A DNA stretch of 64,000 nucleotides from Humulus lupulus (GCF_963169125.1 NC_084793.1:230642360-230706359); one strand, 5' to 3'. Shown: positions 44,215 through 57,056, numbered from the stretch's first letter. The notes: generated from the letters alone by a model not told the origin. Made by a program: numbers and translations.

Positions 44215-44219
44215 CTAAC

Positions 44220-44880
44220 AATAAGGCCAAATGTTATATGTTTGCTAGTATGAGAAATGTGCTCCAGAAAGAAGTTTGAAATTGTTGAAACAACTTATGA
44301 GATTTGGGAATCTCTACAAGGCATGTTTGGCCAGCAGTCTGATAAGTGTAGACGTGATGCTACTAGAAGCTTCATGAATATGAAAATGAAGAAAAATGTT
44401 TTGTCAGAGAACATGTCCTAGACATGATCAACATATTTCATGATGCAGAAATCCATAGTGCGACCATTGATGAGAGAACTTAAGTAAGTGTGATACTTGA
44501 ATCTCTCACACCAGCTTTTGCGGCATTTACTACCAACTATGTTATGAACAAGTTGGAGTACAACATGACCCAACTGCTGAATGAGAGTTGAAAACTTTTG
44601 AGTCTCTAAACAAAATTTCCACTAAGATTGAGGAGGCAAATGTTGCTGAAACCAAGCCTTCCACTTCAAATGGTAATTCGAAGAAAAGGAAGGGTGGCCA
44701 AGGAAAGGACAAGAAAAAGGACAAACAACCAGTGAAGACCAACAAGTCTTCCAAGAAGAATAATTCTGAAAAGAACTCCAAAAAGAAGGCACCGAAAGGA
44801 TCATGATTTCATTGTGGAGTTGATGGTTATTGGAAAAGGAATTGTCCTAAGTACCTGGCTGGACGGAAAGACAAAAAGAA
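44220..44880 (+). pseudogene. Element B copia gag, second part
   Basis: The gag text resumes after element D with KAKCYMFASMRNVLQK and SLQGMFGQQSDK in alternating frames. A Lys-rich tail (SNGNSKKRKGGQGKDKKKDK) precedes the zinc knuckle at about 44803-44845. That knuckle reads stop-FHCGVDGYWKRNC: the first Cys is a stop and the His is Tyr, so it could not bind zinc. Confidence 0.75.
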
Positions 44881-44938
44881 TGGTAAATTTGATTTACTTT
44901 TTTTTGAATCTTGTTTAGTGGAAGGGGATTTTTCATCT

Positions 44939-45120
44939 TGGATAGTTGATTCCGGAGCCACTAATCAAGTTTGTTTTTCTCCGCAAAGTCTTAGTACTTC
45001 GAGGAAGCTGGCTCATGGAGAGGTGACCATGAGAGTTGGAAGTGGACAGGAGATCTCGACAGCTGCAGTTGGAAAAGCTCGCCTAGTTTTTTTATAATAA
45101 TAAATTTATTGTGTTGGACA
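44939..45120 (+). pseudogene. Element B copia protease
   Basis: WIVDSGATNQVC carries the retropepsin DSGA site, with Asp at 44948-44950. It continues in frame for about 45 residues to stops near 45095. Confidence 0.75.
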
Positions 45121-45149
45121 TTTATTCCTGGATTTTTTAGAATTTTGAT

Positions 45150-46304
45150 TTCCTTATCAAAATTGCATGAACAAGGTTTTAATATTCTCTTTTAATAATG
45201 ATTTGATTGTTATTTTGAAATATGGTTTTGACATTTGTTCTGCAAAGTCTGAAGGTAGACTTTACAAGTTAGAGTCCAATGTTGAGCATGTTTATAATTC
45301 TGAATTATTTAAAATTGTAAATCCCAGATCTATTAAAAGACAGATTCTGATAGTGAAACATATCTGTGACATTTGAGACTAAGACATATTGGTTTAGAGA
45401 GAATTAGCAGACTAACAAAGGATGGTCCTTTAAGAGAACTATCTATTGGTTTTCTCCCAGTTTGTGAATCCTACCTAGAAGGAAAAATGACCAAGAGACC
45501 TTTCTCTGCTAAAGGTTCAAGAGCCACAAACCACTTCAAATTATACATACAGACGTTTGTGGTCCATTAAATGTCCAAGCTAGAGGAGGTTATGAATATT
45601 TTTTCACTTTCATTGATGATTATTCGAGATATGGTTACATATACTTAATGCAAAGGAAATCAAAAACTTTTGGTATGTTTAAAGAATTCCGAGCAGAAGC
45701 TGAAAAACAATCAGGTAAATGACCAAAAGTACTTCGATCAGATAAAGGTGGAGAGTACTTAGATTATGAATTTGAGGTCCATTTATGTGAGCATGGTATT
45801 CAATCCCAACTCACTGCACCTGGAACGCCACAACAAAATGGTGTTTCAGAAAGATGAAACATAACCTTATTTGATATGGTTAGATCGATGATTAGTTTCT
45901 CATCATTGCCTTTGTCATTCTGAGGTTATGTGATCAAATGTGCTCTATACATACTCAATGTTGTTCCATCTAAGTCTGTTCAGAATACACCATTGGAATT
46001 ATTGAATGGTACTAAACCTAGTTTATGCCATTTCCGTATATGGGGTTGTCCTGCACACATGCTTAAAGGAAAGACTGGGAAGTTGGAATCACACACTGAA
46101 GTGTGGATGTTTGTAGGATATTCCAAAGAATCAAAAGGTGATGTATTTTATAGTCCCAAAGATAACAAAATGTTTGTATCTACAAATGCTACTTTTCTGG
46201 AGTATGACTATATAAATAACCACAAACCTCAAAGTAAAGTCGTACTTGAGGAAATGGTCTCAAATAAACAAGACCATTCACCAGTAGTGGCAAATAAAAA
46301 ATGA
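45150..46304 (+). pseudogene. Element B copia integrase
   Basis: The region starts with GAG-pre-integrase text (LRHIGLERISRL, FLPVCESYLEGKMTKRPF). The core holds TDVCGPLNV, FFTFIDDYSRYGYIYL, LRSDKGGEY and GTPQQNGVSER, so the DDE residues are present although spread over two frames. The C-terminal part (45930-46304) has HFRIWGCPAHM and VWMFVGYSKESKG. A frameshift near 45545 and several single stops disable it. Confidence 0.85.
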
Positions 46305-46369
46305 CCAGAGGATATCGATAGTTCTAGTCAAAACAATGAAGAGCTTCGTCGTAGTGGGAGAGTTGGTAA

Positions 46370-47213
46370 ACAACCAGTTCACTATGAACATGAAGTTCAG
46401 ATGCTTGTGTTTGACATAAACAAAGATGATCCATTGACATATAGAGATGCAATGGAAGATTCCGACAAAGAAAAATGGCTAAACGCCATGGACCTTGAAA
46501 TGGAATCGATGTATTCCAATTCTGTTTGGACTCTTGAAGATCCACTTGAAAATGTTAAACCTATTGGTTGCAAATGGATATTCAAGAAGAAGAGAGGAGC
46601 AGATGGGAAAGTAGAGATTTTCAAAGAAAGGCTAGTAGCAAAAGGATACCACAGAAAGAAGGAGTTGATTATGAAGAACTTTTTCACTTGTGTCCATGCT
46701 TAAATCTAGCCGCATACTATTATCCATAGCTACTTGCATGGATAATGATATTTGGCAAATGGACGTTAAAATATCTTAATAGAATGGCTATCTTGATGAA
46801 ACCATTCACATGTCTCAACCAGAAGGGTTCGAAGTTAAAGGTAAGGAACAAAAAGTTTTCAAGCTTCTTAAGTCTATTTATGGACTCAAACAAACTTCAA
46901 GATCTTGGAATCTTCAACAATCAAAACGTTTGGTTTTGAGCAAAACATTGACGAACCTTGTGTTTACAAACAAATCAAAAAGAAGATTGTGGTATTCCTC
47001 GTTCTTTACATTGATGATATTCTAATCATTGGGAATGACATAGAAACATTATCAAAAGTAAAGAAATGGTTAGCTAAACAATTCCAAATGAAGGATTTGG
47101 GAGAAGCCAAATATGTTTTGGGAATTCAGATCTGTAGAGATCGAAAGAACAAAATTTTGGCACTATCTCAAGCAACTTATATTGATAAAGTTCTAGAACA
47201 CTTTGGCATGTGA
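46370..47213 (+). pseudogene. Element B copia reverse transcriptase
   Basis: Text runs RRSGRVGKQPVHYE, then the RT start (EKWLNAMDLEMESMYSN, WIFKKKRGADGKVE, RLVAKGY), and after frame changes near 46670-46800, MSQPEGFEVKGKEQKVFKLL and SIYGLKQTSRSW. The active site FLVLYIDDILIIGND is intact at about 46995-47035. The order integrase before RT identifies copia. Confidence 0.88.
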
Positions 47214-47231
47214 AACTCCAAGAAAGTTAAA

Positions 47232-47870
47232 TTGTTTAAAGAACAATTTCCACAAACACCTCGTGAAGAGGAGGACATGAGACTATATCATTATGCCTCT
47301 GCGGTAGGCAGTGTAATATATGTAATGTTGTGCACTAGACCTGACATCTGTTATGCAGTAGAGATAGTCAGCCGTTATCAATCCAATCCTGGATTGAGTC
47401 CTTGGACAACAGTAAAGAATATTCTTAAGTATCTCAGACATACTAGAGATTAAATGCTTGTGTATTCAGGTGGAAACCTGAACCCCACTGGATATACTGA
47501 TTCTGATTTTCAATCAGAAAAAGATAGTCGAAAGTCGACATCTGGATCAGTTTTCACACTTGGAGGAGGTGCTATAGTTTGGAGAAGTATTAAACAATCC
47601 AGCATTACAAATTCCACCATGGAAGCTGAATACATAGTAGCTTCTGAAACAGCTAAAGAGGTTGTGTGGATCACGAAGTTCTATATTGATCTGGAAGTTG
47701 TTCCAAGCATGGATTAGTCACTTGTTCTATATTGTGATAACAGTGGGGCAGTAGCTAATTCAAAGGAACCAAGAAGTCACAAGAGGGGAAAGCACATCGG
47801 GAGGAAATATCACTTGATTCGAGAGATAGTCAACCGAGGATATGTTACTGTCTTGAAGATTGCCTCCGCC
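47232..47870 (+). pseudogene. Element B copia RNase H, truncated
   Basis: RPDICYAVEIVSRYQSNPG, GYTDSDFQSEKDSRKSTSG and NSTMEAEYIVASETAKEVVW are classic copia RNase H blocks, followed by HKRGKHIGRKYHLIREIV. Two stops (near 47453 and 47717) lie inside. Coding similarity ends at about 47870, before the expected C-terminus, PPT and 3' LTR. Confidence 0.85.
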
Positions 47871-48297
47871 CGGAATATCACTATTTTTCCCAAAATACGA
47901 CTCATACTCTAGTCAGTGTCTGTAACTCAACGAATTACCGAAATACCCTTTAGCTCACACTGAGTCGGGTATAAATCCCCTGTTGTGACTAAACCGCTAT
48001 CTTGCTCGAAATGACCGACTCCTGCCGAATATCTCAAATATATCTACATACTAATGTGGTGTCAATCATATAATCATATAATTACAATTAGTCTCACAAC
48101 GGGTCTAAATTACAAATATGCCCCTTTAAATAAAAGCAAGCACGTTTCACACATTTAATACACTTAAACATGCATAGCCAACTATATAATAATATAACCC
48201 ATGAAATTCACATAATCACATAATTATTCAAATATTGCCCTCCTAGGCCCTCTAATCAAGGCACTAAGCCTTATTAGGAATTTTGGGACGTTAGAGT
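47871..48297 (-). mobile_element. Tekay-type LTR fragment
   Basis: Its reverse complement begins ACGTCCCAAAATTCC and contains GGCTTAGTGCCTTGATTAG, matching the left end of the LTRs at 7273 and 63363. About 425 bp of LTR remain, joined to copia RNase H on one side and Tat RT on the other. No target duplication is visible. Confidence 0.7.
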
Positions 48298-50805
48298 ACT
48301 GGTGCCGAAACCAAATGGCAAGTGGCGAACTTTCATCGACTATTCGGACCTTAACAAAGCATGCCTAAAATATTGTTTCCCTATGCCTCGAATCGATCAG
48401 CTCGTGGATGCAACCTTGGGTCACAACATCATGTCATTCATGGATGTGTATTCTAGATATAACCAGATAGCCATGCATGCACCCGACCAAGAGCATACAA
48501 GCTTCATGATAGATAAAGGGCTCTATTGTTACAATGTGATGCCCTTCGGGCTCAAAAATGCTGGAGCTACATATCAAAGACTGGTAAATAGGATGTTTGC
48601 TAAACAGATTGGAAACAACATGGAAGTGTATGTTAACGACATGCTGGTCAAGTCCAAACATAGTAATAACAATGTTGATGACCTCGCAAAATGCTTTGCT
48701 ATACTTCGAAAATATAACATGAGACTTAACCCACAATAGTGCTCATTCAGAGTATCTTCAGGAAAGTTTCTTGGATTTATAGTGAATGCTCGAGGCATTG
48801 AGGCAAACCTTGATAAGATAAAGGCCTTAATTGACATGCCTTCACCTCGAAAGCATAAAGATGTCCAGAGTCTAACTGGAAGTATGGCGACTTTAAGTAG
48901 GTTCATCTCGAAATCTATGGACAAGTACCTACCATTCTCTAATCTTCTGAGAGGGGGCAAAAAGTTCGAATGGTCAGATGAGTACGAGCTCGCTTTTCAA
49001 ACTCTCAAAAAGCATCTTGCTGAGCAACATATCTTATCCAAACCAGTTACGCGAGAAATATTGTATTTATACCTCGCTACAACAAAGCATGCAATCAGTG
49101 CAACACTTGTTCAGGAGGATAAAAAAGTACAAAAACCCGTCTATTATGTCAGTAAAAGATTACTGGGGGCAGAGTTGAGATATCCATTAATGGAAAAACT
49201 CACATTGTGCTTAATACACGCATCTCGAATACTTTGACCTTACTTTCAAGCATACCTCATACATGTACTGACCGATCAACGGTTGAGACAAGTATTAATG
49301 AAATCTGAAGCATTCGGAAGAATATTGAAATGGACAGTCAAACTTGGGAAATTTGAGATCACAGAGCACCTGAGAATGAAGATAAAGGGTCAGGCCTTAG
49401 CTAACTTCATAGTCGAATGTACAGGAATAAGCAATGAAGAAGTCGTAACCCCAGCCCACAAGCTGTGGAGACTATACATTAGTGGACCCTCTAACGAGGA
49501 CGGATCGGGGTAGGCCTTATCCTAATAACCCCATCAGGAAACATGTTTCATTCATCCTCGAGGTTTGGCTTTAAGGCCTCCAATAGCGAGGTTGAATATG
49601 AGGCACTATTAGCAGGACCTTGAATAGCCTTCGAGCAAAAATCTAAGGCCATTCACTGCTACAGTGACTCTCAATTGGTCATAAACCAAGTCCTAGGAGA
49701 ATACCAGGATTAGGGGTACTAAAATGGCAGCATACTTGGAAAAAGTCAAAACAACATTCAAGAAATTAGAGTTCTGCACGATCAAGGAAGTTCTGTGAGA
49801 ACAGAACTCGAATGCCAACGCTCTAGCTTAACTCGCAACAACAAGGGAAGTGGGTACACTTAATGTAGTACCAGTGGAATTTTTACCAAAATCGAGCATA
49901 ACCGAGCTTGATGAAGTCGAGGTCGATATGATAGACTCATAGCCTACTTGGATGACACCCATAATCGACTACCTCAAAACTGGGAGCCTCCCAATACACC
50001 AGAATGGGGCTCGAGGGTAAAAATATCCTAGAAGAAATTCATGAAGGATTTTGTGGGGATCACATTGGGGGGCACAATCTCTCAAAGAAAGTAATCATGT
50101 AGGGATATGGCCTACTGTAAAGACAGACTCATTTGAATACATCAAACGCTGTGATAAGTGTCAACGGTTTGCCTCAATACCTAGAGCTCCACCAACCGAG
50201 CTCACCATGATGAGCTCCCCGTGGCCATTCGTAGTATGGGGAATCGATCTCATAGGATCTTTACCAATGGGAAAAGGTGGAGTCAAATATGTTGTAGTGG
50301 CAATGGACCACTTCACCAAATAGATCAAGGCTGAACCTCTGGCAACAATTACTTTGAAAGAATTCTTGGAATTTGTGGTAAAGAACATAATTTGTAGATA
50401 TGGGATACAAAGGAAGATTGTCTCAGACAATGGAACCCAGTTAGACAACGAGTTGTTCACAGAGTTGTGCGAGAAAAATGGGATAGTTAAAATTTTCTCC
50501 TCAGTAGCCCATCCACAAGAAAATGACCAGGTCGAAGCCATAAACAAGACTCTAAAGAGCTCCATTATAGAACGACAACTCAAACCTCAACAGGACATAC
50601 ACCATTCTCCTTAGCCTACGGCTACGAAGCGATGTTTCCAATTGAGATCGAAGTTCCCACTATCAGGATTGAAGCATATAACCAGGACTCAAACCAATCT
50701 TAGCTCGAAAAATCCCTAGATCTAATTGAAGAAAAGCGAGATGAAACTCAACTTAAAAATACTACATACCAGCAAATTGCTACAAGATACTTCAATGAAT
50801 ATGCT
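48298..50805 (+). pseudogene. Element E: Tat-type pol fragment (RT, RNase H, aRNH, integrase)
   Basis: The fragment starts mid-RT with VPKPNGKWRTFIDYSDLNKAC and has no gag or LTR. The active site is YVNDMLVKSK where the family has YVDD: the codon at 48635-48637 is AAC. RNase H text follows (48782-49237), then the second RNase H with a degraded GPSNEDGSG, and an integrase with WGIDLIGSLPMGKGG, IVSDNGTQLDN and AHPQENDQVEAINK (all three catalytic residues present). It ends at TTYQQIATRYFNEYA, before the integrase C-terminus, where an Athila-type LTR begins. Stops and frameshifts are scattered. Confidence 0.85.
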
Positions 50806-52162
50806 TGCAAGTGCATAAATCAAACAAGTAGTAAAGTATCTAAAGGCAGATATCATTCCACCAGGATTAAAATCATTTAAATAAATTAAATATAGCAAAT
50901 ACTAAAGTCCTAACTTTATCTAAGCAATCAATTTCAAAAGATAACTAGGAGCAAAATAATAAATTACTATGAATTTTAAAGAACCAATAACTAAATGTGA
51001 ATAGACTCAAGATAATAACAATGGTTAAGGTTTCGACTTCACTCTCTAACAATCTTACCCCTAATCATTAATGTGCCTAAATCAATCCTATATGTTCAAA
51101 AACCTAAAGCATTTTTTTTTATCTCTATACCTTATCTCGAATGCCGCATAAAGAATGTGCAAGTGATACCTAGCCTATATCTCTATACGACTATTTATCC
51201 ATACCTTCATTAAGTTCCACTCTGGAAATAATCCTAAATATTCCACCTCTCGATTTCACAATCTAAAATTATCTCGGTTACCTAGATTTATGCTTATCTC
51301 TCGATCTCACACAACCTAAGTTGTTCTACCTGTGCCTGATTGTTTGAATGTTCCCCTCTCGAGTAATAATTTTCACAATCTAAATACAACCCTAATTATA
51401 ATTCATATACTATAAAGAACAGCATGAAAATCACAATTAAAGCAACAATGATTCAAAGTAGAACACATGAACATTATTGTACTAAAATGGACTTTGCATT
51501 AAATCATAGAAATAAAATCATGCAAAGAGATCCATCTACACCCTAACAAAATAAGAAAAATTAGCCACACATGATGTGGTTTATAATCCCAATTATATTG
51601 TAATTATCTGAAAAAGAACAAAGAAATAAAGAGGAAAAACAAAGAATGCTAAGGAATTCCATTGATAATGCTTGATTCACTTCTTAGATCCTTATCCAAT
51701 GAGTCTCCCCCTTCTAAATGTATTTCTTTTCCTTTATATATGTGTTGTGGTCGTGCTCTAGTCTCCATAAATCTCCTTAGCCGTCCTCCTTTTTAATTCA
51801 ATTGAAAAAAGTGTGGAAAAATACGTTTTCCTATTTTTGTGGCACAACATGCGACGTGTCACCATATCCCGAGCGACGTATTGCCATATGCCAGGCGATG
51901 CATCGCCTTATCTTAGGCGGCATGTCGCCTAGAATTTTCCAGGTTTTATTTTTTTCACGAATTTCAACGACTTCTTGCCTCTCGGAAGCGACGTAATGCA
52001 TCCTTCTCTGAATTGAACACCCAAAATAATATTCAAAACACATAAATCTCAATTCCTGCACACTTAAATGAAACTCATCAAATCTACACAGCTATTAAGG
52101 AAAAACAAACAATTCTAAGGATAAAAATCAACATTTGAGTGCATAAACACATGTACTCATCA
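50806..52162 (-). mobile_element. Athila-type LTR (3' LTR of a minus-strand element)
   Basis: Reverse complement starts TGATGAGTACATGTG and ends TACTACTTGTTTGATTTATGCACTTGCA, a layout I recognise from Athila-lineage LTRs. The preceding minus-strand sequence is a polypurine tract. It contains no coding frame. The far end may be a few bases short, because the usual final CATCA is absent where it meets element E. Confidence 0.6.
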
Positions 52163-52179
52163 CACCCCCAAACTTGAAC
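52163..52179 (-). other. Polypurine tract of the Athila-type element
   Basis: Minus reads GTTCAAGTTTGGGGGTG directly before the LTR start. Only about 90 bp of the internal region remains beyond it before element F begins at 52269. Confidence 0.65.
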
Positions 52180-52979
52180 AATTGCTTGTCCTCAAGAAAA
52201 AGAGACTCTTAGTAATAGCAAACCATAACCAAAACAACGAATTCTTAAACACTAAAAATGACTAACACTGTAACGTCCTGCTTTTGGGGTACCTTTAAAC
52301 GACTCGGGTCGGGATTTTTCCCCGAGTTAAGAATATTATTTTAAATAATATTATATTTGTTTGGAATTTATTTCCATGAGTTATTGCTAGCCAAATTATG
52401 AATTTTGTGATTAAAAGTCAAGAAAAGACTTTCGGTCTTGGACCGACACAAAACCCTGATCGGTTAAAAATCTCGGAAAATAAAATGAAAAATTATGGAA
52501 AATATATTTTGGGCATAAAATACATTCATAAAAATTAAAGTTTGGTATAAAATAATAAACCTAAGGGAAAATGGAAATTTTAGGGCATTTTGTGTTAAAT
52601 GCTTAATTTTACCGAAATGAGGAATTTTATTCCATGAATGGACCTTAGGTTAAATTTTATTGTGTGATTAATTAAATTAAATGTGAGATACATTTAATTT
52701 AATTATTATGTGTTAAGTTTTGTTTTTAAAACTTAAGAAGAGTGAAAAAGGTTATAGAAAGTCAATTTGGATTTTTCTTCTTAGGAAATATTTATTCACC
52801 TTTTAAAAAAATAATATAAATGCATATATAGGAAGAGGTGGTCGGCCATGTGGGGTTTTAAATGGCGTGAACAAAATTAATTAAGTCTTAAATCTTATTT
52901 TAAATATTAGGGATAAGGGCAAGTGGATAGTAAAAATACTCAAGTGTTTTAGGATATTTTAGAGTAGTCTAAACTCTTT

Positions 52980-52996
52980 CCCCCCCCCCCCCCCCC
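52980..52996 (+). repeat. Poly-C tract
   Basis: Seventeen consecutive C bases, a likely slippage and sequencing-error site. Confidence 0.9.
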
Positions 52997-53120
52997 AAAT
53001 CCGACCCTCTCTCTCACAATCACTCTCATCTTATTTGAAAACTCTCTATCACGTTTTCTCTCCATCTTCAACCTCAAGAACACTAAGAAGGCTTGGAAGC
53101 TAAGTCTTGGTCTAGAAAGG

Positions 53121-54060
53121 TGTTAACCGAGATTTTCGGCAACTCTATTAATAAGTGATATTTACTGATAATAATAATGAAAGTAGAAAAGCAACACGTG
53201 ACTTTTACGTGGTTGGGGCGTTAACTAGCCTTAGTCCACGAGTCTATGTTATTAGAGCTTGAATAAGCTTTTACAATGGAGTTTTTTTCTATATTTTTAC
53301 AGAGTTTCTTCTTTTTTTTTTTCTTTCTGAAAAGAGACCCCCTTTACAGTGCTCTGTAGCTTATATTTATAAGCTGAGGGGAATATCGGGTCTGGACCGG
53401 ATCCGATTCGGGTCCATCAGAGAAATGGATATAAGGGGCCTTTCTAGTGGAGGCCCAATACAAAAAGGTACAAAGTACGTAAATCCAAAACCAGTTAAGG
53501 CCCAACAAGTTGACCTTAGAGCTATATCTCGCCCGAAAAAATGGCGCTTTTGGCCTGGCCACTTCGAGTCATGAGGCAGATTCAGGAGAAAAGACCAGTC
53601 AGAGTACTTGGCTGCGCAGTCCTGAGACATTGGCGTGCAATCCCGAGATGACCTTTTCTACAGGTGAAAAGTGGGGGACAATGCCCATGTGGAGCGAGGC
53701 GGCGTCAGGGTCCTGGACGCCTAGCCCCTTCAACCAGGGGTGAGACGATCTGGGTCCATTTACCTTTGTCCCGCTTCGTTTACCATTGGCCCGGACCGCG
53801 TCAGTGGTCCGGGATAGGGATCCGTAGGACGCAGCGATTGGAATGCTCCGCACGCCGCCCGGACGATCCTCACTGAGGATGGACCCGGAGGGACATCCCG
53901 GACACCTCCAATGGGCCCAGTCCTGAGTCCCCGGTCCATACCCTTCCCCTTGGGCATTCTCCATACCAAGTGACCTTGGGCCGGGCCCGCGTGCAGAGCT
54001 GGCCCCCTGAAAGTGGGCCAAGACGAAGGCCCCGAGCCCATGCAGGAAATGGGGATAACA
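53121..54060 (-). mobile_element. Tat-type solo LTR inside the F 5' LTR
   Basis: TGTTAACCGAG...GGGGATAACA flanked by AAAGG (53116-53120 and 54061-54065). Both ends and the early word tggttggggcgttaact resemble the element D LTR, so it belongs to a related family. A TATA-like cttataaatataag on minus (near 53367) gives its orientation. There is no internal region. Confidence 0.9.
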
Positions 54061-57044
54061 AAAGGGTTTCCCTAAGGTAAAGTTTCAAAAACCTAGACTC
54101 TTGTAAAATTTTAACCATAGATTTTTCAATAGCTGATTATATATGTTGTTGGGGGAGTTGGTTAAGGTTTTGAAAGGGTTTTGAAGGAGCCAAAGCTAAT
54201 AGGAAGATCCAAACCTTAAGCAAGAACAACAAGAGGTAAAAAGTTTACTTTTATGGTTGTTATTGTATGGTTTTTAGTTTTAAGCATTATTTTGTATAGT
54301 TAATGCTTAAAGTTTCTCATTGGTGATGTAATAAGGTTATGGTAGTTGTTTTATAATTTTTATGATGCTTGTGTGTTGATTTTTGAAAACAAAATACATT
54401 TTTTGAGCTGTGACTTCCAAGGGGTCAAGCATCCACTATATATTGATTTTGTCAAATTTAATTATACTGTGATGTTTTTTATATTGAGTACATAAAATTG
54501 AGCTTTTGAAACACTAAAAAATGTTTAAAAATGAGTATGTTATGCTATTTCAAAGTTTAGGTAAAAAAACTGTTTTTTCGTATTCTTAATTTCAGGACCA
54601 AGTTTGGAGAGCCACTGTATAGGGAAAATGAACCCAGTTATTCTAACATGTGGTGGACATATTATTCGCATAACCTAGTATTCCACTGTAAAATTTGGTA
54701 AGAAAATACTGAACAATTTGAAAGTTATTAAGTGTCAAAGTTTGGAAAAATTAAGGACTTGGAAATAAGGTCATTTTTACCTCATTGTTGGAAAATAATT
54801 TCACCAATAAAAAATGTTCATTTTGACCTAAGAATTTACAAAGACCTAAAAGGCATACCAAAATTGGAATTGGGAAATTCCGGTAATAATTGGGTAAGTA
54901 AATTTTAAGTTATGAACTAACAAAGTATATAGTTAAAAATGTGAAAAATAATGTTTTTACACTTAGTGTAAAAATGAGATTTTGGAACTTAAGGTCAAAA
55001 GTAAAATTTTGCTTATTGCAAGATAAAAACATGGCAAGTCTTGAAAACATATTTTGACCTAAAATACCTCTTTGAGTTTAGTGGGAATTATTTTTATTCT
55101 TTCAAAAAAATAAAAAAATTTATTTATTATTAAGTTAATAAATTAAAAGAGAGTTTAAAACCCTATCTTTTGAGAAAATAATTGAGTGAATTAATTTTCT
55201 AGTAAGTAAACTTGATTAATTGACTTCAGAAAGATAAACTAGTCAAGAAGGGAAATTTTTAACGGTTTTCCTAATTAAGACAAATTAAGCAATTTTCTTA
55301 AAACGGTTTTTAGAGATTAAAACATTAAGAAAAATAAAAGGAAAATTAAGAGTTTATTTTCTTTAAAAATAATTTAGGAATTAATTAGTATTTCTGGATA
55401 TATTACCAGCTAAAATCTTCCATATATTTAACTGACTTGTTGAAAGTACGGGTTAATAGCGATTCGTTTAAAGAACAAGATTATTAGCGGATTGTGGGAA
55501 AATACTATTGTGATACCCGAGGCTAGGTATCGAGACCATATGATAGGTCTCCCCAAGACTTAGGGTTTAGTCTAAAATATTTTTGTATGAATTTCCTTAA
55601 TGGGTTTAAAACCAAATAAGGATCATTAATCCTTACAAATGATTTTTATTCAAATGACCAAACTTCCCAAAATAATAATAATGAATTATGAGTGTCATAA
55701 ATAATCTGAGTATACTATATGGATAACTACAGTATTGGCTAGCGTAACTGGACTGAACATTGGAGGGTGAAAACTTGCTGAGTGCTAAGGACTCCAAGTA
55801 AGTCAACTTATATTGTGTGGCTGCAACATGAAACGACTATTGTATTGTATGTTAGTATAGGGACATATGCACATATATACACTGTCGTAGAAAGTTGCTT
55901 AGAAACGTTAGTCTAGTGAGTGATGATTTAGAAAATATGAACTGTAGATATCCGTCATATCCTAGATGATTGATCCTCATCATACTGCTTGATTTTATTA
56001 TGTCCGGTTCATTACCGCGATGAGTGGCCAAGAGGTGAGGATTGCTAGTTAAACCTAGGGGTGCCAAAATGAATGGAACCTAGGGGCCCTCATGCTTACT
56101 TAATCAGTGAACGGTTAGAGCCCGAACAAGTGCTCTGATAAGTTATTCCCGGATAGCAGCCGTGAATATTGGCCATTCGGTGATAGTGCCTAATGATACT
56201 AGGGGTTGCCAAGTTTGAGTGAGGTTGAACACTGCAGGGGCAACTGCTCACCAGCACCACTCATTAACATAAAAGTCTCTGTAAAACCGTGTAAATTCGA
56301 TTACACTCTTGGATATGTAGTGATGCCCTAGGTAACTTGATGGTTACCCTTGTGAGGGATTTGCTCTTGGATAAGTAGCGATGCCCTAGGTAACACGATA
56401 GTTACCCTTGATGGGGAATTGTTGGAAATTGTTGAGCGTTGGTCTCGAATTATATTGTGATATATTATATATGCTTGCTCTGGGATTTTTTGAGTGTAGG
56501 GATATATATTTGTTGATAAGATTTAGTTGTGATATAATATGTCTGCTTGTTCTGGGATTTTCTGAGTGTAGGCATTTATCTGGTTATATGAAATAATTTG
56601 TCATTAGTTATCAGGCATGACCATAAGTTTTCCAGGACACTTTGCGTTCTTGAAATTGATTGTGTAGGGTCCGAATGGATCTGAAACCCTAATTCTCTGC
56701 ATGCTTTTGTTTTAAAGTTGAACTTACTAAGTGTTTTTGCTTACCTAGTTGTTTCCTGTTGTAGGTAAGAACAAGGGAAAGGCAGAGCAGTGAGCGCTGG
56801 AGTCTACCTTGCAAATGTACATGTGGATCGGCCTTTTGGGAAGCCGTTTTATTTTCGGAAATGTTGTGTAATTTTCCTAAACTAGGCTCACTCTAATCTT
56901 TATAAAATATGTTGTAATTAAATGTTAAGTATGGCCATACGACTTTTTTAAAAAGTTTTTTATACGGGTTTTTGAGACATTTTGTCAAATGAAAACATTT
57001 ATATTTCCACATTATCGAGTCTTGAAAATCCGGGTCGTTACAGT

Positions 57045-57056
57045 TGGTATCAGAGC
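57045..57056 (+). other. Element F primer-binding site (tRNA-Met type)
   Basis: TGGTATCAGAGC complements the 3' end of plant initiator tRNA-Met and lies two bases after the LTR. Confidence 0.9.

Larger units (their letters stand above)
3565..47870 (+). mobile_element. Element B: Ty1/copia element split by C, the MULE and D
   Basis: A copia-type LTR start (TGTTGGGAATTGTGCCC) at 3565 interrupts element A gag; GTCGC at 3560-3564 would be the left target-site copy, but the right end is missing. The sequence is continuous across element C (TSD CATTT) and across element D (TSD CTAAC). Removing C, the MULE and D leaves about 1.7 kb of LTR plus leader, then a copia gene order: gag, protease, integrase, RT, RNase H. 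The link between the 3565 LTR and the gag at 28204 is inferred from order, strand and size; no PBS or LTR 3' end was found. The element is truncated in or just after RNase H at about 47870. Confidence 0.55.
52269..57042 (+). repeat. Element F 5' LTR (about 3.8 kb without the nested solo LTR)
   Basis: It starts TGTAACGTCCTG and ends CGGGTCGTTACA, giving inverted TGTAACG/CGTTACA termini, with the PBS two bases downstream. Removing the nested solo LTR and one TSD copy leaves about 3.83 kb. The body is AT-rich and non-coding. Confidence 0.85.

Noticed and set aside
53344..54118. Overlapping frames of 70-140 codons in the Tat-type solo LTR
   Set aside because: They occur within a TSD-bounded LTR that has no internal region; related LTR of element D has no conserved frame.
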